A DNA stretch of 64,000 nt from Zygaena filipendulae (GCA_907165275.2 CAJRBF020000013.1:124001-188000), one strand, 5' to 3'; shown: positions 10,616-20,906, counted from the first letter of the stretch. Translations and numbers: made by a program. The notes: generated by a model from the letters alone, not told the origin.

Positions 10616-11578
10616 TTATATGATTTTTGCAATGTCCTGTGACGACCGGATAGAAAAAACTGTCGATGTGTCTGTTTTACGGACCAATATGGTACCATTT
10701 TTTATCCATACAAACTTGTAGTTATTCTTTTTTGCTGCCTCGCGACTCTGATGAAATAATTGCTTGTTGTTTAACGTCAAGTGTTCATTTATATATATAG
10801 TGTATGAATTGCCAGGGATCGATAATTTAGTAGTGTCCAAGCCCCGTGCAACACGGTAGGCGGCAAGAATATTGTCCCGCAGGATCCTCGTAGCAAATTT
10901 TACAATAACATTCTTCGGCCGAGGGTTTTTTGTATCGGCGTGAGGCACGCGATGAATAGATATAACTTCGGATGCCTTTATCGGATGCTTGATCTCATTG
11001 CATATACATTCTAGAACATTTAAAAGATTTTCGGCTCGCCTCTCGGGCAGGTTACATATTTCTATGTTACACTGACGGGCCTGTTGGTCCATGACTGCAA
11101 TCTTACCTTGTAGGTTAAGTAACTGAGATGGCAAAGAATTTAATTCAGATAAATTACCTTCAGTGGTTTTCAAACGATGCTCAAATAAATCCTGCCGATC
11201 CGCCACAAAATTAAGTGATTTTTCCATATCCGTAAGTCGGACGTTTGTTTCTGACAACGATTTATTTATGTTAATGTTATCCGCACTAATTTTTTGAACA
11301 TTACTATTTATATCAGCGAGCGCACTTGAAATTTTTGACAATTCGCTGGTTAAAGCGAGGTTAACCGCCGCGGCGACACTGTCAGTTATACTCTCAGTAA
11401 TTTTTTCGTTCCACATTACAAGTTGTTGATCAAATTTCTTCTGCAAATAGTCGAACGCATCATCTGGCTGCTTTCTTTTGCGTGTATTTATAAAGATATT
11501 TTCATCTTTTTCCTTGGAATGCGAGATGTCAGGGTCGGACGAAAACTTGCCCGGCGGAGAACGACACGTCATTGACAT
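10616..11578 (-). CDS. LINE ORF1 protein (coiled coil + RRM-like, transposase_22 type)
   Basis: About 320 residues from MSMTCRSPPGKF; in-frame codons upstream are hydrophobic and look non-native, so I placed the start at 11578. The N-terminus holds a basic stretch (NTRKRKQP). The middle (~residues 40-170) is a heptad-rich coiled coil. The C-terminal half (CNIEICNLPERR, ISIHRVPH, PRPKNVIVKFATRILRD) resembles the L1 ORF1-type RNA-binding domain widespread in insect CR1/Jockey-like LINEs. Expected role: trimeric RNA chaperone in the element's particle. The ORF is open, but its element is truncated. Confidence 0.7.
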   Translation of the reverse strand: MSMTCRSPPGKFSSDPDISHSKEKDENIFINTRKRKQPDDAFDYLQKKFDQQLVMWNEKITESITDSVAAAVNLALTSELSKISSALADINSNVQKISADNININKSLSETNVRLTDMEKSLNFVADRQDLFEHRLKTTEGNLSELNSLPSQLLNLQGKIAVMDQQARQCNIEICNLPERRAENLLNVLECICNEIKHPIKASEVISIHRVPHADTKNPRPKNVIVKFATRILRDNILAAYRVARGLDTTKLSIPGNSYTIYINEHLTLNNKQLFHQSREAAKKNNYKFVWIKNGTILVRKTDTSTVFSIRSSQDIAKII

Positions 11579-11782
11579 AATTCCGTATAACTTATCTACA
11601 AAAAATAAATAAAGCAAAGCGAAGCAACCAGCGCCCAACAGCAGCGATACATATAATAGGATGACACTCCGCGAAGCCGCAACAACGAGAATAGCACAGT
11701 AGCCGCACACTTACTTAGGTGAAAAAAAAAAGTTCATTAACACTGTAGCACACCACCACTCCCAACGAGCGTCGGACGCGGA

Positions 11783-12790
11783 ATTTCCACTATAACTATC
11801 TACGAATACACTATTAATGACACAGGCTGCACTTAACGGCTACTCTTATACTACTACCCAGTACACAGGCCCTACGGGGTTCGCGGTCGCTACGGTCGGA
11901 CGGGCGGTCGGGAATCGGGGCAGGAAGGCGGTAGCGGAAGGGGCTGTGTGCTTGAGGTCGGTCGGTGAGTAGGCGTGGGTGAGTGGGTGTCTGTCTGGGT
12001 TCGCCCCGGGGCGGCGGGCAGGTGCAGCGTAGGGTGCCGGGGCCCCCTGGCGCAAACTGTCCGTCACCGTCGGAGCTGGTGCGAGTAGCTGAGTACCCCT
12101 CGGGGCGCGTGTAGGTGAGTGGTATCCCCCCCGGGGCGGCGGCCGGGTGCAGCGTAGGGTGCCGGGCTCCCTGGCGCAAACCGTCCGTCGCCGTCGGGGC
12201 GTGTGTAGGTGAGATACTTCCCGCGGGGCGGCGGCCGGGTGCAGCGTAGGGTGCCGGGGCCCCCTGGCGCAAACCGTCCGTCACCGTCGGGGCGTGTGTG
12301 GGTGTTGTTTTGGACGGGTCTGTGGGGTCTGGACGGAAGGAAGTCGGGAGTTCGCCACACTAGTGAGTCCGCTAAGCGTGGGGCGTCGCCAGACGGCGCG
12401 TGAGCGGCGTCTGGGTAGGCCGACAGAATGCGGGCACCCTAGCGAGCGAGGATAGGTGTCGGACGAGGTATGTGCGGAGGCGGAAGCGGATGGTCACTGT
12501 ACCGCTGAGTTCAGGCGCCGCTGTACACGTACGCTCTGTGGAGAAGCGCAGGGCGCACGTGCATGCAGCGCGGGAACCCGTCGGTAAGTGACGGCGTCAC
12601 GCCGGCCGGTCCGGCTTATGTAGTCGCGGTAGCGGGGGGCAGGGCAGCGTGGCGGCGCGCTCGTTGTCGATGTGTGCGTCGCCGCAGCCCGCGCGCCGCG
12701 GTAGGTTGCTGTGCGCTCGGTGCCGGTGTGTGCGCCTGCGGCGGGGGACGAGGGATTCGTCACGCGGCGAGTGCGTGCCTGCTTCCTTAC
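11783..12790 (-). repeat. 3' LTR of element A
   Basis: On the element strand it begins TGTAAGGAAGC, directly after a polypurine tract. It contains three imperfect GC-rich internal repeats around GTGCAGCGTAGGGTGCCGG (~12020, 12150, 12240). It differs from the right copy by only a handful of substitutions and single-base indels. Confidence 0.85.
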
Positions 12791-12803
12791 ACTCCCCCCC
12801 TCC
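12791..12803 (-). promoter_or_regulatory. Polypurine tract of element A
   Basis: The minus strand reads GGAGGGGGGGAG immediately before the LTR start TGTAAGG. This is the expected plus-strand primer site and fixes the LTR boundary. Confidence 0.8.
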
Positions 12804-13731
12804 GGATGAAGATTTTTGCGTGCCAAAAATCGCCGTCACGGGCGTCGCCTGGAACCAAAAAGGCCCGGGGGTGGTATTCCGAGGGCCTGTGTAAAAGTTT
12901 TGCTAAGTCTAGTTACATATAACCGGTTTTATTGTTCAACTGGGACTATACTTTACATATTGTTTTACTTATGTGCTTGTATTCTAATCCTAGGTTAGGT
13001 ATCCTGACTCCGTTCGGACCCCGCGTTACCTGTGGACTTATTCTGTTAACTACTACACTATGCTATTGTTTGCTCTCCGCTTAATCTAGATGGCGCCGGG
13101 GTTAGCCGACTAAAAACCTACTTTGTTATTGTTCAATGTCTTGCGAAAATATATCTTCCGGTACCTACTTGGAATATTATTTTTAGTTTTTCTGGATTAT
13201 TACTATGTTGCACTGGTTTTTACTTTATACGGGGGTTTTTACTTTACTGCGGTTCGGTCCGGTCATGAACATATATATTCTCGCAATGACTACCTACTAA
13301 TGGCAACTTAATTTTAATTCTACCTGTTAACTTAGCTGTAAGTTAAATAAAATAAATAAACGAAAAAAAATATTAAAAAAAAATAAAACTAAAATAAAAC
13401 TGACGGGTCGGAGATTATTCTCCTAGGTATTTCCTTACCTACACTTTCTCTGTACCCTACTTGATTTTAAAGTCTCAGAGTAAGTAAATATGCTAGTATA
13501 ACTAATATTGTATTTCACCTAATGCCCTATGTTATTACTCATGGTAAAATAAACTAACATAACTTAATGCCTGCATAAACCACAAAAAAAAACTTAATTT
13601 TACGGGATTCCTGCTCCTTTCCCTGCGGAATAACTGAGAAGAAACTTTGAATAAAAGCCTTAATATAGGTACGTATAATAATTTTTTTTTCTTAATGATT
13701 ACAACTAAATACAAAATACAAAACTAATAAA
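12804..13731. other. 3' untranslated part of element A
   Basis: About 930 bp between the extra ORF and the 3' LTR. AT-rich, with pyrimidine tracts and no supported coding sequence. Confidence 0.6.
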
Positions 13732-14121
13732 TTACTGGTTTTTCTTTTTTTTTTCCTCCGCTCTGCTCCGCCTCTCTTTCCTTTTTCTCGTATCGTTATT
13801 TCCTCCCCGCTTCCCTCTCTTTGTCCTGGTCTTTTTTTTTGGTTCCTCCTCTCTCATCTCCGTTCGTATCTCCTCCAGCATCGCTAGGTGCGTTGGTTCG
13901 TCTATTTCGCCGGTCACCCAATTTATAATGTCGTCCTCCCACGGAAGGTCGGGTTGCGCCGCGATGTCTTCTTCTGGTGCTGGTTCCTCCGGGTGTGGAT
14001 GCGCTACCTTCGCCAGTCCGCCGTTCCCGAGTATAATTATTTCGGCCGGCCGTCCCTCGTAACGTCTCCCGGTTGTTGGGGGTAGGGACGGTCGGGTTTG
14101 TTTCCGCGTCGTCGGCTCCAT
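13732..14121 (-). CDS. Accessory ORF of element A (unknown, charged protein)
   Basis: 129 residues downstream of gag-pol, in the position where errantiviruses carry env. No signal peptide, membrane segment or zinc finger is visible, so it is not an envelope. Residues ~35-90 are acidic (EEPAPEEDI, LPWEDDIINW) and the last ~40 are strongly basic (KKKTRTKRGKRGG, RKRKERRSR), a possible nuclear or nucleic-acid-binding tail. I do not recognise the family. The compositional split supports a real protein, but the length is short enough for chance. A longer overlapping frame reaches to 14212. Confidence 0.4.
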   Translation of the reverse strand: MEPTTRKQTRPSLPPTTGRRYEGRPAEIIILGNGGLAKVAHPHPEEPAPEEDIAAQPDLPWEDDIINWVTGEIDEPTHLAMLEEIRTEMREEEPKKKTRTKRGKRGGNNDTRKRKERRSRAEEKKKKNQ

Positions 14122-14411
14122 TTCTTCTCGTACGTTTGATTAGGTATAAATTTCTACATAACGCGCTCGATTTGCAATCGTAAGTGTTCTGCGTGTCGTT
14201 TTCCCGTTTCACTTTTTAATATAGGGTTGATATTTTTCTTGGGAGGTAGCATTTTTTCCACCTACCTACTTTTTCTGATATTCGTGCCTTTCCTGGCGCG
14301 TCGGTTGTTGCTAGGGCTGTGCTCACACCGGACTTAAATAATATTTCTTATGACTGGTATTGGTTTTGTTTATTTTATTTTTTTTTTTTTTTTTGGCAGG
14401 GCGATTGATTT

Positions 14412-17400
14412 TCATTCTTGATTGTATGGTTTTATGTCTTTTACGTGTGCCGTTATGCGTCTTGCTTTGTTCTGTGGATCTTGGAGTTTGAATATAACTG
14501 GTGATATTTCCTGTACTACTTTGTATGGTCCTACGAATTTCGGTGCGAACTTAGCTGTGAATCCTCTATTTGCGTCGGATAGTGGGAAATCTCTTTTTAA
14601 TACCCAGTCCGCTTGCTGGGGTCTCCACTGCCTCCTCTTCTCGTCATAATATTTTTTTTGCTCGATCGACGCTGTGTTTTGATTTTTCTTTACCAGGTCG
14701 TAGATATCTTGTAGTTTGCTTTTTCCTTGTATTTGCGGGGTTGGGAATTTGTTTCTATCTCCTGGTAATCTGGGTTCTCTACCGTATAATAGAAATGCAG
14801 GGGAGTACTTTGTGGACGCTTGTTTTGCTGTGTTAATGGCAAAGTTGAACTCAGGTAGGTACTGATCCCATTTTTTATGGTTACCATCTATGAACGCGGC
14901 TATCATACTTTCTATTGTTCTGTTTACTCGTTCGGTCGGGTTGCACTGTGGTGAGTATGGGGCGGTGAGGCGTTGTTCGATGCCGTACTTTTCTAGTTCA
15001 TTCTTGAATTCTTTACTAACAAATTGTCTGCCGTTATCACTTAGTATGACCTTAGGGCAGCCGTAGCGCATGATTATCGTGTCCTTTAGTGTTTTTACTA
15101 TCGCCTTACTTGTTGCTGTTCGGAGTGGTTTGATTTCCGTCCATTTTGTAAACTTGTCGTGGTACACTATTATCCATTTATACCCATTTGTTGAGCGTGG
15201 TAATGGTCCTATTAGGTCTGTCGTCACCGTTTCCCATGGTTCCTCTGCATTGTTTATGTGCATGAGTCCCGGTGTTTTTGTCTGCGCTGGCTTGTGTTTT
15301 TGGCACACTGTGCATTTTCTTACATATGCTGCTATATCTCTATACATTCCCGGCCAGTAGTATCGCTGTGCTATTCTGCTCAGTGTTTTGTTAGTTCCCA
15401 GGTGACCTGCGTTCGGTACATCGTGATTTTCCCTGCATATCGGTTCTTTATCTTTGTCTGGTACGCATAGTTTCCACTGCGATGTCGGTTCTAGTTTTGG
15501 CCCGTATGCGGCGTTTTCAATTTTTTTGTACAGTTTTCCCTCTCTGATGCAGTAATCTGTCGTGTTTCCGGATTGTTGTATCACGCATTCGAGTTTGTTG
15601 GCATACCAGTCCTTTTTCTCCGTGTTCGCTGTGCAGAGTGGATTTCTTGACAGTTCGTCGGCTAGTTGGTTTTGTTTTCCGCTTCTGTATATGATTTCGA
15701 AGTCGTATTGTTGTAATTCCAGTGCCCATCTTGCTAGTCTTCCTGTTGGATCTTTTATGTTATTTAACCATTTTAAGGCTTGGTGATCTGTGATTATCTT
15801 GAAGTGATAACCTTCTAGGAATGGTCTCATTTTTCGCACTCCCCATACGACTGCTAAGCATTCTTTTTCGGATGTCGTGTACTTTGTCTCTGCGGGGGTT
15901 AACGACCTACTCGCGTACATCACTGGCGTTTGTATCCCGTTATGTTCTTGGCTTAATATTGCTCCCAGGCCGACGTTGCTCGCATCTGTTTGTAGAGTAA
16001 ATGGTATGTTAAAGTCTGCTCTTCTTAAGATCGGGTCTTGTGTTATTTTATTTTTTATCTCTTGGAATGCCCGTTCTTGTTTTTCGCTCCAGGTGAATTT
16101 GTTGTCCTTTTTGAGTAATTTAATTATCGGTGCCGTTATACTTGAGTAATTTTCTATAAACTTCCTGTACCAAGACGTCATCCCGATCAATCTGCGTACT
16201 TCTCTTACATTTGTTGGTGCTTTTAGTTCTTTGATTGCCTTTACCTTTCCTTCGTTCATTTTTATTCCTTCCCTTGTGACTATGTGTCCTAAGTATTCGA
16301 TTTCCGGCTTGCAAAATTCGCACTTATTTTTGTTTATCTGAAGTCCCGCCTCTCGTATTCTTCTGAACACTTCTTTTAGGTGTTCCATGTGTTCCATAAA
16401 TGTGGTGCTACATATAATTACGTCATCTAAATAGGAATAGGCGTTTGGTTGCAATTCTGGTGTTATAACCATATCTAGTAGTCTCTGGAACGTTGCACCG
16501 CTGGAGTGTAGACCGAATGGCATTCTTTTAAATTGGTATAGGCCTCGCCCCGGCACTGTGAAGGCTGTTATGTGTTTGCTCTCTTCTGATAAAAATACGT
16601 TCCAGTAGCCGTTTTTTAGATCTATTTTTGAAAAGTATTTAGCTTTGCTTAGCTTCTCCAGGGTGTCGTCTATTTGTGGTAATGGGTATGCGTCTTTCTC
16701 TGTGATTTCGTTTATCTTTCTGAAATCTATACAGAACCTATACTCCCCATTATCTTTTCTTACTAGTACGACCGGTGAGCTATACTGGCTGTCTGATTTC
16801 TCTATCACGCCCTCTTTTAGCACTTTGTCAACTTGTTCGTTTATTATTCCTTGTAGTTTTGGGTTTCTCGGATAATACTTTTGTTTTATGGGTTCCGTAT
16901 GTTTTAGTTTTATTTTGTGTTGTAACCACGTATTTCCTTTCGGACTTTTGTCGCACTTCTCGAACTCTGTTTTTAGTGTTTCCTCTAGGGTTTTTTTTTC
17001 GGTGCTATTTAGTATTCCTGTATTTGAAACGTTAGTTTCCTTAACTGTTCGGTCGTGGTTTTCTTCTGACGTTTTATCTGTTATTTTTTTCCATTCGAGG
17101 TGTAGTCCGAGCCTTCGCAGAATGTCCATCCCTAATATTATGTGCGATGCGGTCGGTAATACGTTAACTTCATGTTTGAGTGATGCGCCGCCGACTTTAA
17201 TTTCTATTGGTACTGTTTCGCTTAGCTTTATTTCGGTTCCATCTGCTAATATCACTCTTTTGCTTTTTCGATTGTTGTCTATTTTGTGCTCTTTCAGGTT
17301 ATCGGTGACTTTTCGATTTATATATGTGCTGTTTGATCCGGTATCTACGAGTGCTTTATACTGTTTTCCTTCGATGGTTATATCGATAAACTCTCTGTTG

Positions 17401-18416
17401 TCTTTGTCTATGTTTTTTCCTCCTATGGTCATTGTCTGTTGTTCTTTCCTGGGGTTCTTGCAACATTTTGTGCTTAGTGTCCCTAGTTTGCCACACACAC
17501 TGCAAAACAACGTTTTATTTCCCCTACATTCACTCATTGAGTGCCCTTTTTTTCCGCAACTCCAACAGCAAGTTTTCGGGTCGTAGTTCCTCATGAACTT
17601 TTCTTCTCTGGCGGGATTTCCTGGTCTCGTCGCCGTCCTATTTATGTAGTTTTTGGGTTTATTCTGTTCGCTATTGTTATACGGTTTATATTTTTCTCCT
17701 TTGGTTTTTTCTATAGTGATTTTTTCGTACTCGTTTGTGAGCGTTATGAGCTCTTTTATGTTTGTGAATTCACTCCTCTTCACATATAACTTGTATTCTG
17801 GATTCATGTTTTCGTATATTCTTTCTAACTTTTCCTTTTCTGGTATTCCTCCGTGTCTTCTCATTAATGTTTGCATGTGGTTGAGGTAATCGGTAAATTT
17901 CTGGTTATCGAATTGTCTGTTTGATATAATTTTTGTCATTAGATTTGTCGTATAATTACTCGGGAAAAAGAAAAGTTTAAACGCTTCCTCGAAGTCTTTC
18001 CATGTATCCCAATCGTTATTATTTCGGTACCATGCTAACGCTTTTCCGGTGAAAATTTGTGGTAGTAGTTTTAATAAATGTTCTGGACTTACATTGTTTG
18101 CGTCCAAAAACTCGTTTATTCGCTCCAGGAATTCCACGGCGTTGTCTTTTGTATCAAACTTTATGTTCCATTGTGTTACTAATTTGGCGGTTTCCCTGAT
18201 TGGTTTTTCCGGTTTTGACATTTTTGGTTTTTCTGGTTCTACTGGTTCGTCGCTCTCGTTTCCTGCGTCCTCGAATTTGGGTTCTTCTTCCTCCCTTATG
18301 TGTTTCACTAGGTTTCTCCTTAGTTCTTCCACTGTAAGGTCTTCTACTGGCAGGTTACGTTTTATGGATTCTTCGATTAGTTCGGTTTTCTTCTTATTGT
18401 ACACCCACGAGAACAT
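14412..18416 (-). CDS. gag-pol: Gag-Pol polyprotein of element A, single intact ORF
   Basis: 1334 residues without interruption. Order from the N-terminus: an acidic leader; capsid-like Gag (KALAWYRNNNDWDTWKDFEE); two Cys/His knuckles (CWSCGKKGHSMSEC, then CSVCGKLGTLSTKCC); aspartic protease (ALVDTGSNSTYI, GMDIL); reverse transcriptase (SPVVLVRKDNGEYRFCIDFR and catalytic SYLDDVII); RNase H (LQTDASNVGLGAIL); integrase with HHCC finger (HLGTNKTLSRIAQRYYWPGM, CTVCQKHK) and D-D-E core (TTDLIGPLPRS, LSDNGRQF, NPTERVNR). All catalytic residues seen are present. Gag and Pol share one frame, so Gag:Pol ratio cannot depend on a frameshift. It looks recently active. Confidence 0.93.
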   Translation of the reverse strand: MFSWVYNKKKTELIEESIKRNLPVEDLTVEELRRNLVKHIREEEEPKFEDAGNESDEPVEPEKPKMSKPEKPIRETAKLVTQWNIKFDTKDNAVEFLERINEFLDANNVSPEHLLKLLPQIFTGKALAWYRNNNDWDTWKDFEEAFKLFFFPSNYTTNLMTKIISNRQFDNQKFTDYLNHMQTLMRRHGGIPEKEKLERIYENMNPEYKLYVKRSEFTNIKELITLTNEYEKITIEKTKGEKYKPYNNSEQNKPKNYINRTATRPGNPAREEKFMRNYDPKTCCWSCGKKGHSMSECRGNKTLFCSVCGKLGTLSTKCCKNPRKEQQTMTIGGKNIDKDNREFIDITIEGKQYKALVDTGSNSTYINRKVTDNLKEHKIDNNRKSKRVILADGTEIKLSETVPIEIKVGGASLKHEVNVLPTASHIILGMDILRRLGLHLEWKKITDKTSEENHDRTVKETNVSNTGILNSTEKKTLEETLKTEFEKCDKSPKGNTWLQHKIKLKHTEPIKQKYYPRNPKLQGIINEQVDKVLKEGVIEKSDSQYSSPVVLVRKDNGEYRFCIDFRKINEITEKDAYPLPQIDDTLEKLSKAKYFSKIDLKNGYWNVFLSEESKHITAFTVPGRGLYQFKRMPFGLHSSGATFQRLLDMVITPELQPNAYSYLDDVIICSTTFMEHMEHLKEVFRRIREAGLQINKNKCEFCKPEIEYLGHIVTREGIKMNEGKVKAIKELKAPTNVREVRRLIGMTSWYRKFIENYSSITAPIIKLLKKDNKFTWSEKQERAFQEIKNKITQDPILRRADFNIPFTLQTDASNVGLGAILSQEHNGIQTPVMYASRSLTPAETKYTTSEKECLAVVWGVRKMRPFLEGYHFKIITDHQALKWLNNIKDPTGRLARWALELQQYDFEIIYRSGKQNQLADELSRNPLCTANTEKKDWYANKLECVIQQSGNTTDYCIREGKLYKKIENAAYGPKLEPTSQWKLCVPDKDKEPICRENHDVPNAGHLGTNKTLSRIAQRYYWPGMYRDIAAYVRKCTVCQKHKPAQTKTPGLMHINNAEEPWETVTTDLIGPLPRSTNGYKWIIVYHDKFTKWTEIKPLRTATSKAIVKTLKDTIIMRYGCPKVILSDNGRQFVSKEFKNELEKYGIEQRLTAPYSPQCNPTERVNRTIESMIAAFIDGNHKKWDQYLPEFNFAINTAKQASTKYSPAFLLYGREPRLPGDRNKFPTPQIQGKSKLQDIYDLVKKNQNTASIEQKKYYDEKRRQWRPQQADWVLKRDFPLSDANRGFTAKFAPKFVGPYKVVQEISPVIFKLQDPQNKARRITAHVKDIKPYNQE

Positions 18417-18931
18417 CTGTTTTTGCCGGTTTCCCGGTTTCTTACGGTTTACCGGTTTCCGGTTTTCTGCTTTCCTGGTTTCTTACAAATGTGGCCTTAT
18501 TTTTTTTTTTTGTCACTAAATCGGTTGCTAATGTCGGTTGCTAAATCGGTCGGCGTAATGCGACGATTACGGCGGGGGTTACCTTCGTTTCTTACGGGTG
18601 TTTCGGTCGGCGTCGGCGCGATGCGGTGCTCGGCCGTCGCAACGGCGATTACAATGACGACGGGCTTGCCTTGTTCTCCTTCTGCGGGTGATTTTCGCTG
18701 GGGGCCGGTACGATGCGGTGCTCAGCCGTTCGCAAAGGCGGCGGCTCTGGCGGGTGTTTGCCGTCCTCTCCTTCCGTGGGTTGATTTCGTTGGGCGCCAA
18801 TGCGATGCTGTGGCCCGGGGCGTCGTCTCGGGGCCACGGGCGATCGTATGTTTCAAGGAGGAGAGGGGTACGGCGTTCCCTATCCGGAATGAAACGCTCG
18901 GCTTACGGTGCTAGCGGGCGGATGCCCGTTT
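18417..18931 (-). other. 5' leader of element A with tandem repeats
   Basis: The leader between the 5' LTR and gag has CCGGTTT-type short repeats at 18425-18480. It also has a degenerate ~100-bp tandem repeat (units starting near GATGCGGTGCTC at 18618 and 18711, with a weaker third at 18799). No tRNA primer match could be assigned with confidence. Confidence 0.55.
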
Positions 18932-19941
18932 ATTTCCACTATAACTATCTACGAATACACTATTAATGACACAGGCTGCACTTAACGGCTACTCTTATAC
19001 TACTACCCAGTACACAGGCCCTACGGGGTTCGCGGTCGCTACGGTCGGACGGGCGGTCGGGAATCGGGGCAGGAAGGCGGTAGCGGAAGGGGCTGTGTGC
19101 TTGAGGTCGGTCGGTGAGTAGGCGTGGGTGAGTGGGTGTCTGTCTGGGTTCGCCCCGGGGCGGCGGGCAGGTGCAGCGTAGGGTGCCGGGGCCCCCTGGC
19201 GCAAACTGTCCGTCACCGTCGGAGCTGGTGCGAGTAGCTGAGTACCCCTCGGGGCGCGTGTAGGTGAGTGGTATCCCCCCCGGGGCGGCGGCCGGGTGCA
19301 GCGTAGGGTGCCGGGGCTCCCTGGCGCAAACCGTCCGTCGCCGTCGGGGCGTGTGTAGGTGAGATACTTCCCGCGGGGCGGCAGCCGGGTGCAGCGTAGG
19401 GTGCCGGGGCTCCCTGGCGCAAACCGTCCGTCACCGTCGGGGCGTGTGTGGGTGTTGTTTTGGACGGGTCTGTGGGGTCTGGACGGAAGGAAGTCGGGAG
19501 TTCGCCACACTAGTGAGTCCGCTAAGCGTGGGGCGTCGCCAGACGGCGCGTGAGCGGCGTCTGGGTAGGCCGACAGAATGCGGGCACCCTAGCGAGCGAG
19601 GATAGGTGTCGGACGAGGTATGTGCGGAGGCGGAAGCGGATGGTCACTGTACCGCTGAGTTCAGGCGCCGCTGTACACGTACGCTCTGTGGAGAAGCGCA
19701 GGGCGCACGTGCATGCAGCGCGGGAACCCGTCGGCAAGTAACGGCGTCACGCCGGCCGGTCCGGCTTATATAGTCGCGGTAGCGGGGCGCAGGGCAGCGT
19801 GGCGGCGCGCTCGTTGTCGATGTGTGCGTCGCCGCAGCCCGCGCGCCGCGGTAGGTTGCTGTGCGCTCGGTGCCGGTGTGTGCGCCTGCGGCGGGGGACG
19901 AGGGATTCGTCACGCGGCGAGTGCGTGCCTGCTTCCTTACA
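18932..19941 (-). repeat. 5' LTR of element A
   Basis: Direct repeat of 11783-12790, with the same three internal GC-rich repeats (~19170, 19300, 19390). It ends (plus strand) CTTCCTTACA at 19941 and abuts a truncated LTR of element B with no intervening base. Confidence 0.85.
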
Positions 19942-20070
19942 CTATAAAAATATATCTAGCCTACAACTAGAGTACCGTCGCGTCCCGGTGGCCAGAATGC
20001 ACTCGTGCACCGGGCGGCGTACACTGCACACGATCACGCCAGTTATGTGACACGTCATGTGACACCCACA
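19942..20070 (-). repeat. Truncated 3' LTR of element B
   Basis: These 129 bases match 41838-41966 with no difference seen by eye. The remaining 88 bases of the LTR (41750-41837) are missing here, cut off at the edge of element A. Confidence 0.85.
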
Positions 20071-20097
20071 ATATTCCCCCCTTTTTTTTTAATTTTT
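20071..20097 (-). promoter_or_regulatory. Polypurine tract of element B
   Basis: The minus strand reads a run of A then GGGGGGAATAT directly before the LTR start TGTGGGTGTCAC. Confidence 0.7.
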
Positions 20098-20339
20098 ATT
20101 CCCAAACTTTAAAAATAAGAAAAAAAATTACAAATCGTGGTCACCCTACTGTTGTCACCAACTGCTGATTGTGTGCAGGTACACTTAATACTTACAGTAC
20201 GCTTACCAAATAAAATACTTAACAAATTAATTAGATACTTAACAAAAACTTAATTAGTGTAACTAGATATATCTAAATTAGTTATCGATTACAAAAAAAC
20301 TTAACTAAGTATACCCTGTATAAAAGCGTCGGCACTGCT

Positions 20340-20618
20340 TCAGCGGTATTCTGAAGCTGCTACCGCTGCTGCAGGCTGTACTTTTACTGCAGCTAAAGTT
20401 GCGTCCTCCACTCGTTTCGTTAGCCACTTCTTTACACGATGTCGGAAATAGGCCTTCGCAATTATTCCGAATATAAGCAAGCCAACACATGCCGTCACGA
20501 TCGCGAATATGATGTTATTCCGATAGGTAACATCTTGAATGCTGGTCCTAACGGAGTCTTGGAACATCCCGATCTCCGCGTCGGTTTGTTTGACTTCTTT
20601 GCTTGCGTATTTGCCCAT
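20340..20618 (-). CDS. Small membrane protein of element B (accessory ORF)
   Basis: 92 residues, between pol and the 3' LTR on the same strand. It starts MGKYASKEVK, which fits an N-myristoylation signal (M-G-x-x-x-S). Residues ~34-56 form one hydrophobic segment (IIFAIVTACVGLLIFGIIAK), followed by a basic stretch (RHRVKKWLTKR) and an alanine-rich tail. It has no surface domain, cleavage site or fusion peptide, so it is not an env. I recall similar short MGK-x-x-SKEVK proteins in other insect gypsy elements but have no name for the family. It could anchor particles to membranes; that is inference. Confidence 0.6.
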   Translation of the reverse strand: MGKYASKEVKQTDAEIGMFQDSVRTSIQDVTYRNNIIFAIVTACVGLLIFGIIAKAYFRHRVKKWLTKRVEDATLAAVKVQPAAAVAASEYR

Positions 20619-20906
20619 AATGGTTACGGTATGATATGTCAGCAGCGGATAACGAACGAGTGAATAAGATAGTAAATCACTTGCAACTTATACTTAAATA
20701 TAATTATCATCTTGCGAAATCGTAAAAATCTACTGAAATTTAATCCAAAAAATTAGTCCACAGAAAAAGCTAAATTGACAAAATACTTTAAAAACAAAAA
20801 TGATAACTAAATAAAATATATCTACACTTACTTACACGTTATGTTGCTAAGCCGCGTAAGTAGGTACGTAGATGCAAAAAAAAATAGATTGCGACATCGC
20901 TAATGC

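Larger units (their letters stand above)
9581..11782 (-). mobile_element. Truncated CR1/Jockey-superfamily LINE
   Basis: Read on the minus strand: 5' leader (11782 to 11579), ORF1 (11578 to 10616), an AT-rich spacer of ~650 bp, then the endonuclease start of ORF2 (9958 to 9581). The reverse transcriptase and 3' end are gone. The 5' end is cut exactly where the LTR of element A begins. Confidence 0.7.
11783..19941 (-). mobile_element. Ty3/gypsy LTR retrotransposon, element A (nearly complete)
   Basis: Two direct ~1 kb copies (11783-12790 and 18932-19941, about 99% identical by eye) flank an internal region with one intact gag-pol frame on the minus strand. The 5' LTR is the right copy. A purine tract (on the minus strand) abuts the left, 3' LTR. 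No target duplication was found: the right flank is the LTR of element B and the left flank is a LINE leader. Confidence 0.85.

Noticed and set aside
11814..12922. Several 60-156-codon frames in the GC-rich LTR of element A (and the same at 18995-20050)
   Set aside because: They lie in both LTR copies, follow the internal repeats and have repeat-derived Pro/Arg/Ala composition.
16888..17586. 232-codon plus-strand frame opposite element A pol
   Set aside because: Antisense to intact protease/zinc-finger coding sequence; hydrophobic, Ser/Phe-rich antisense composition.
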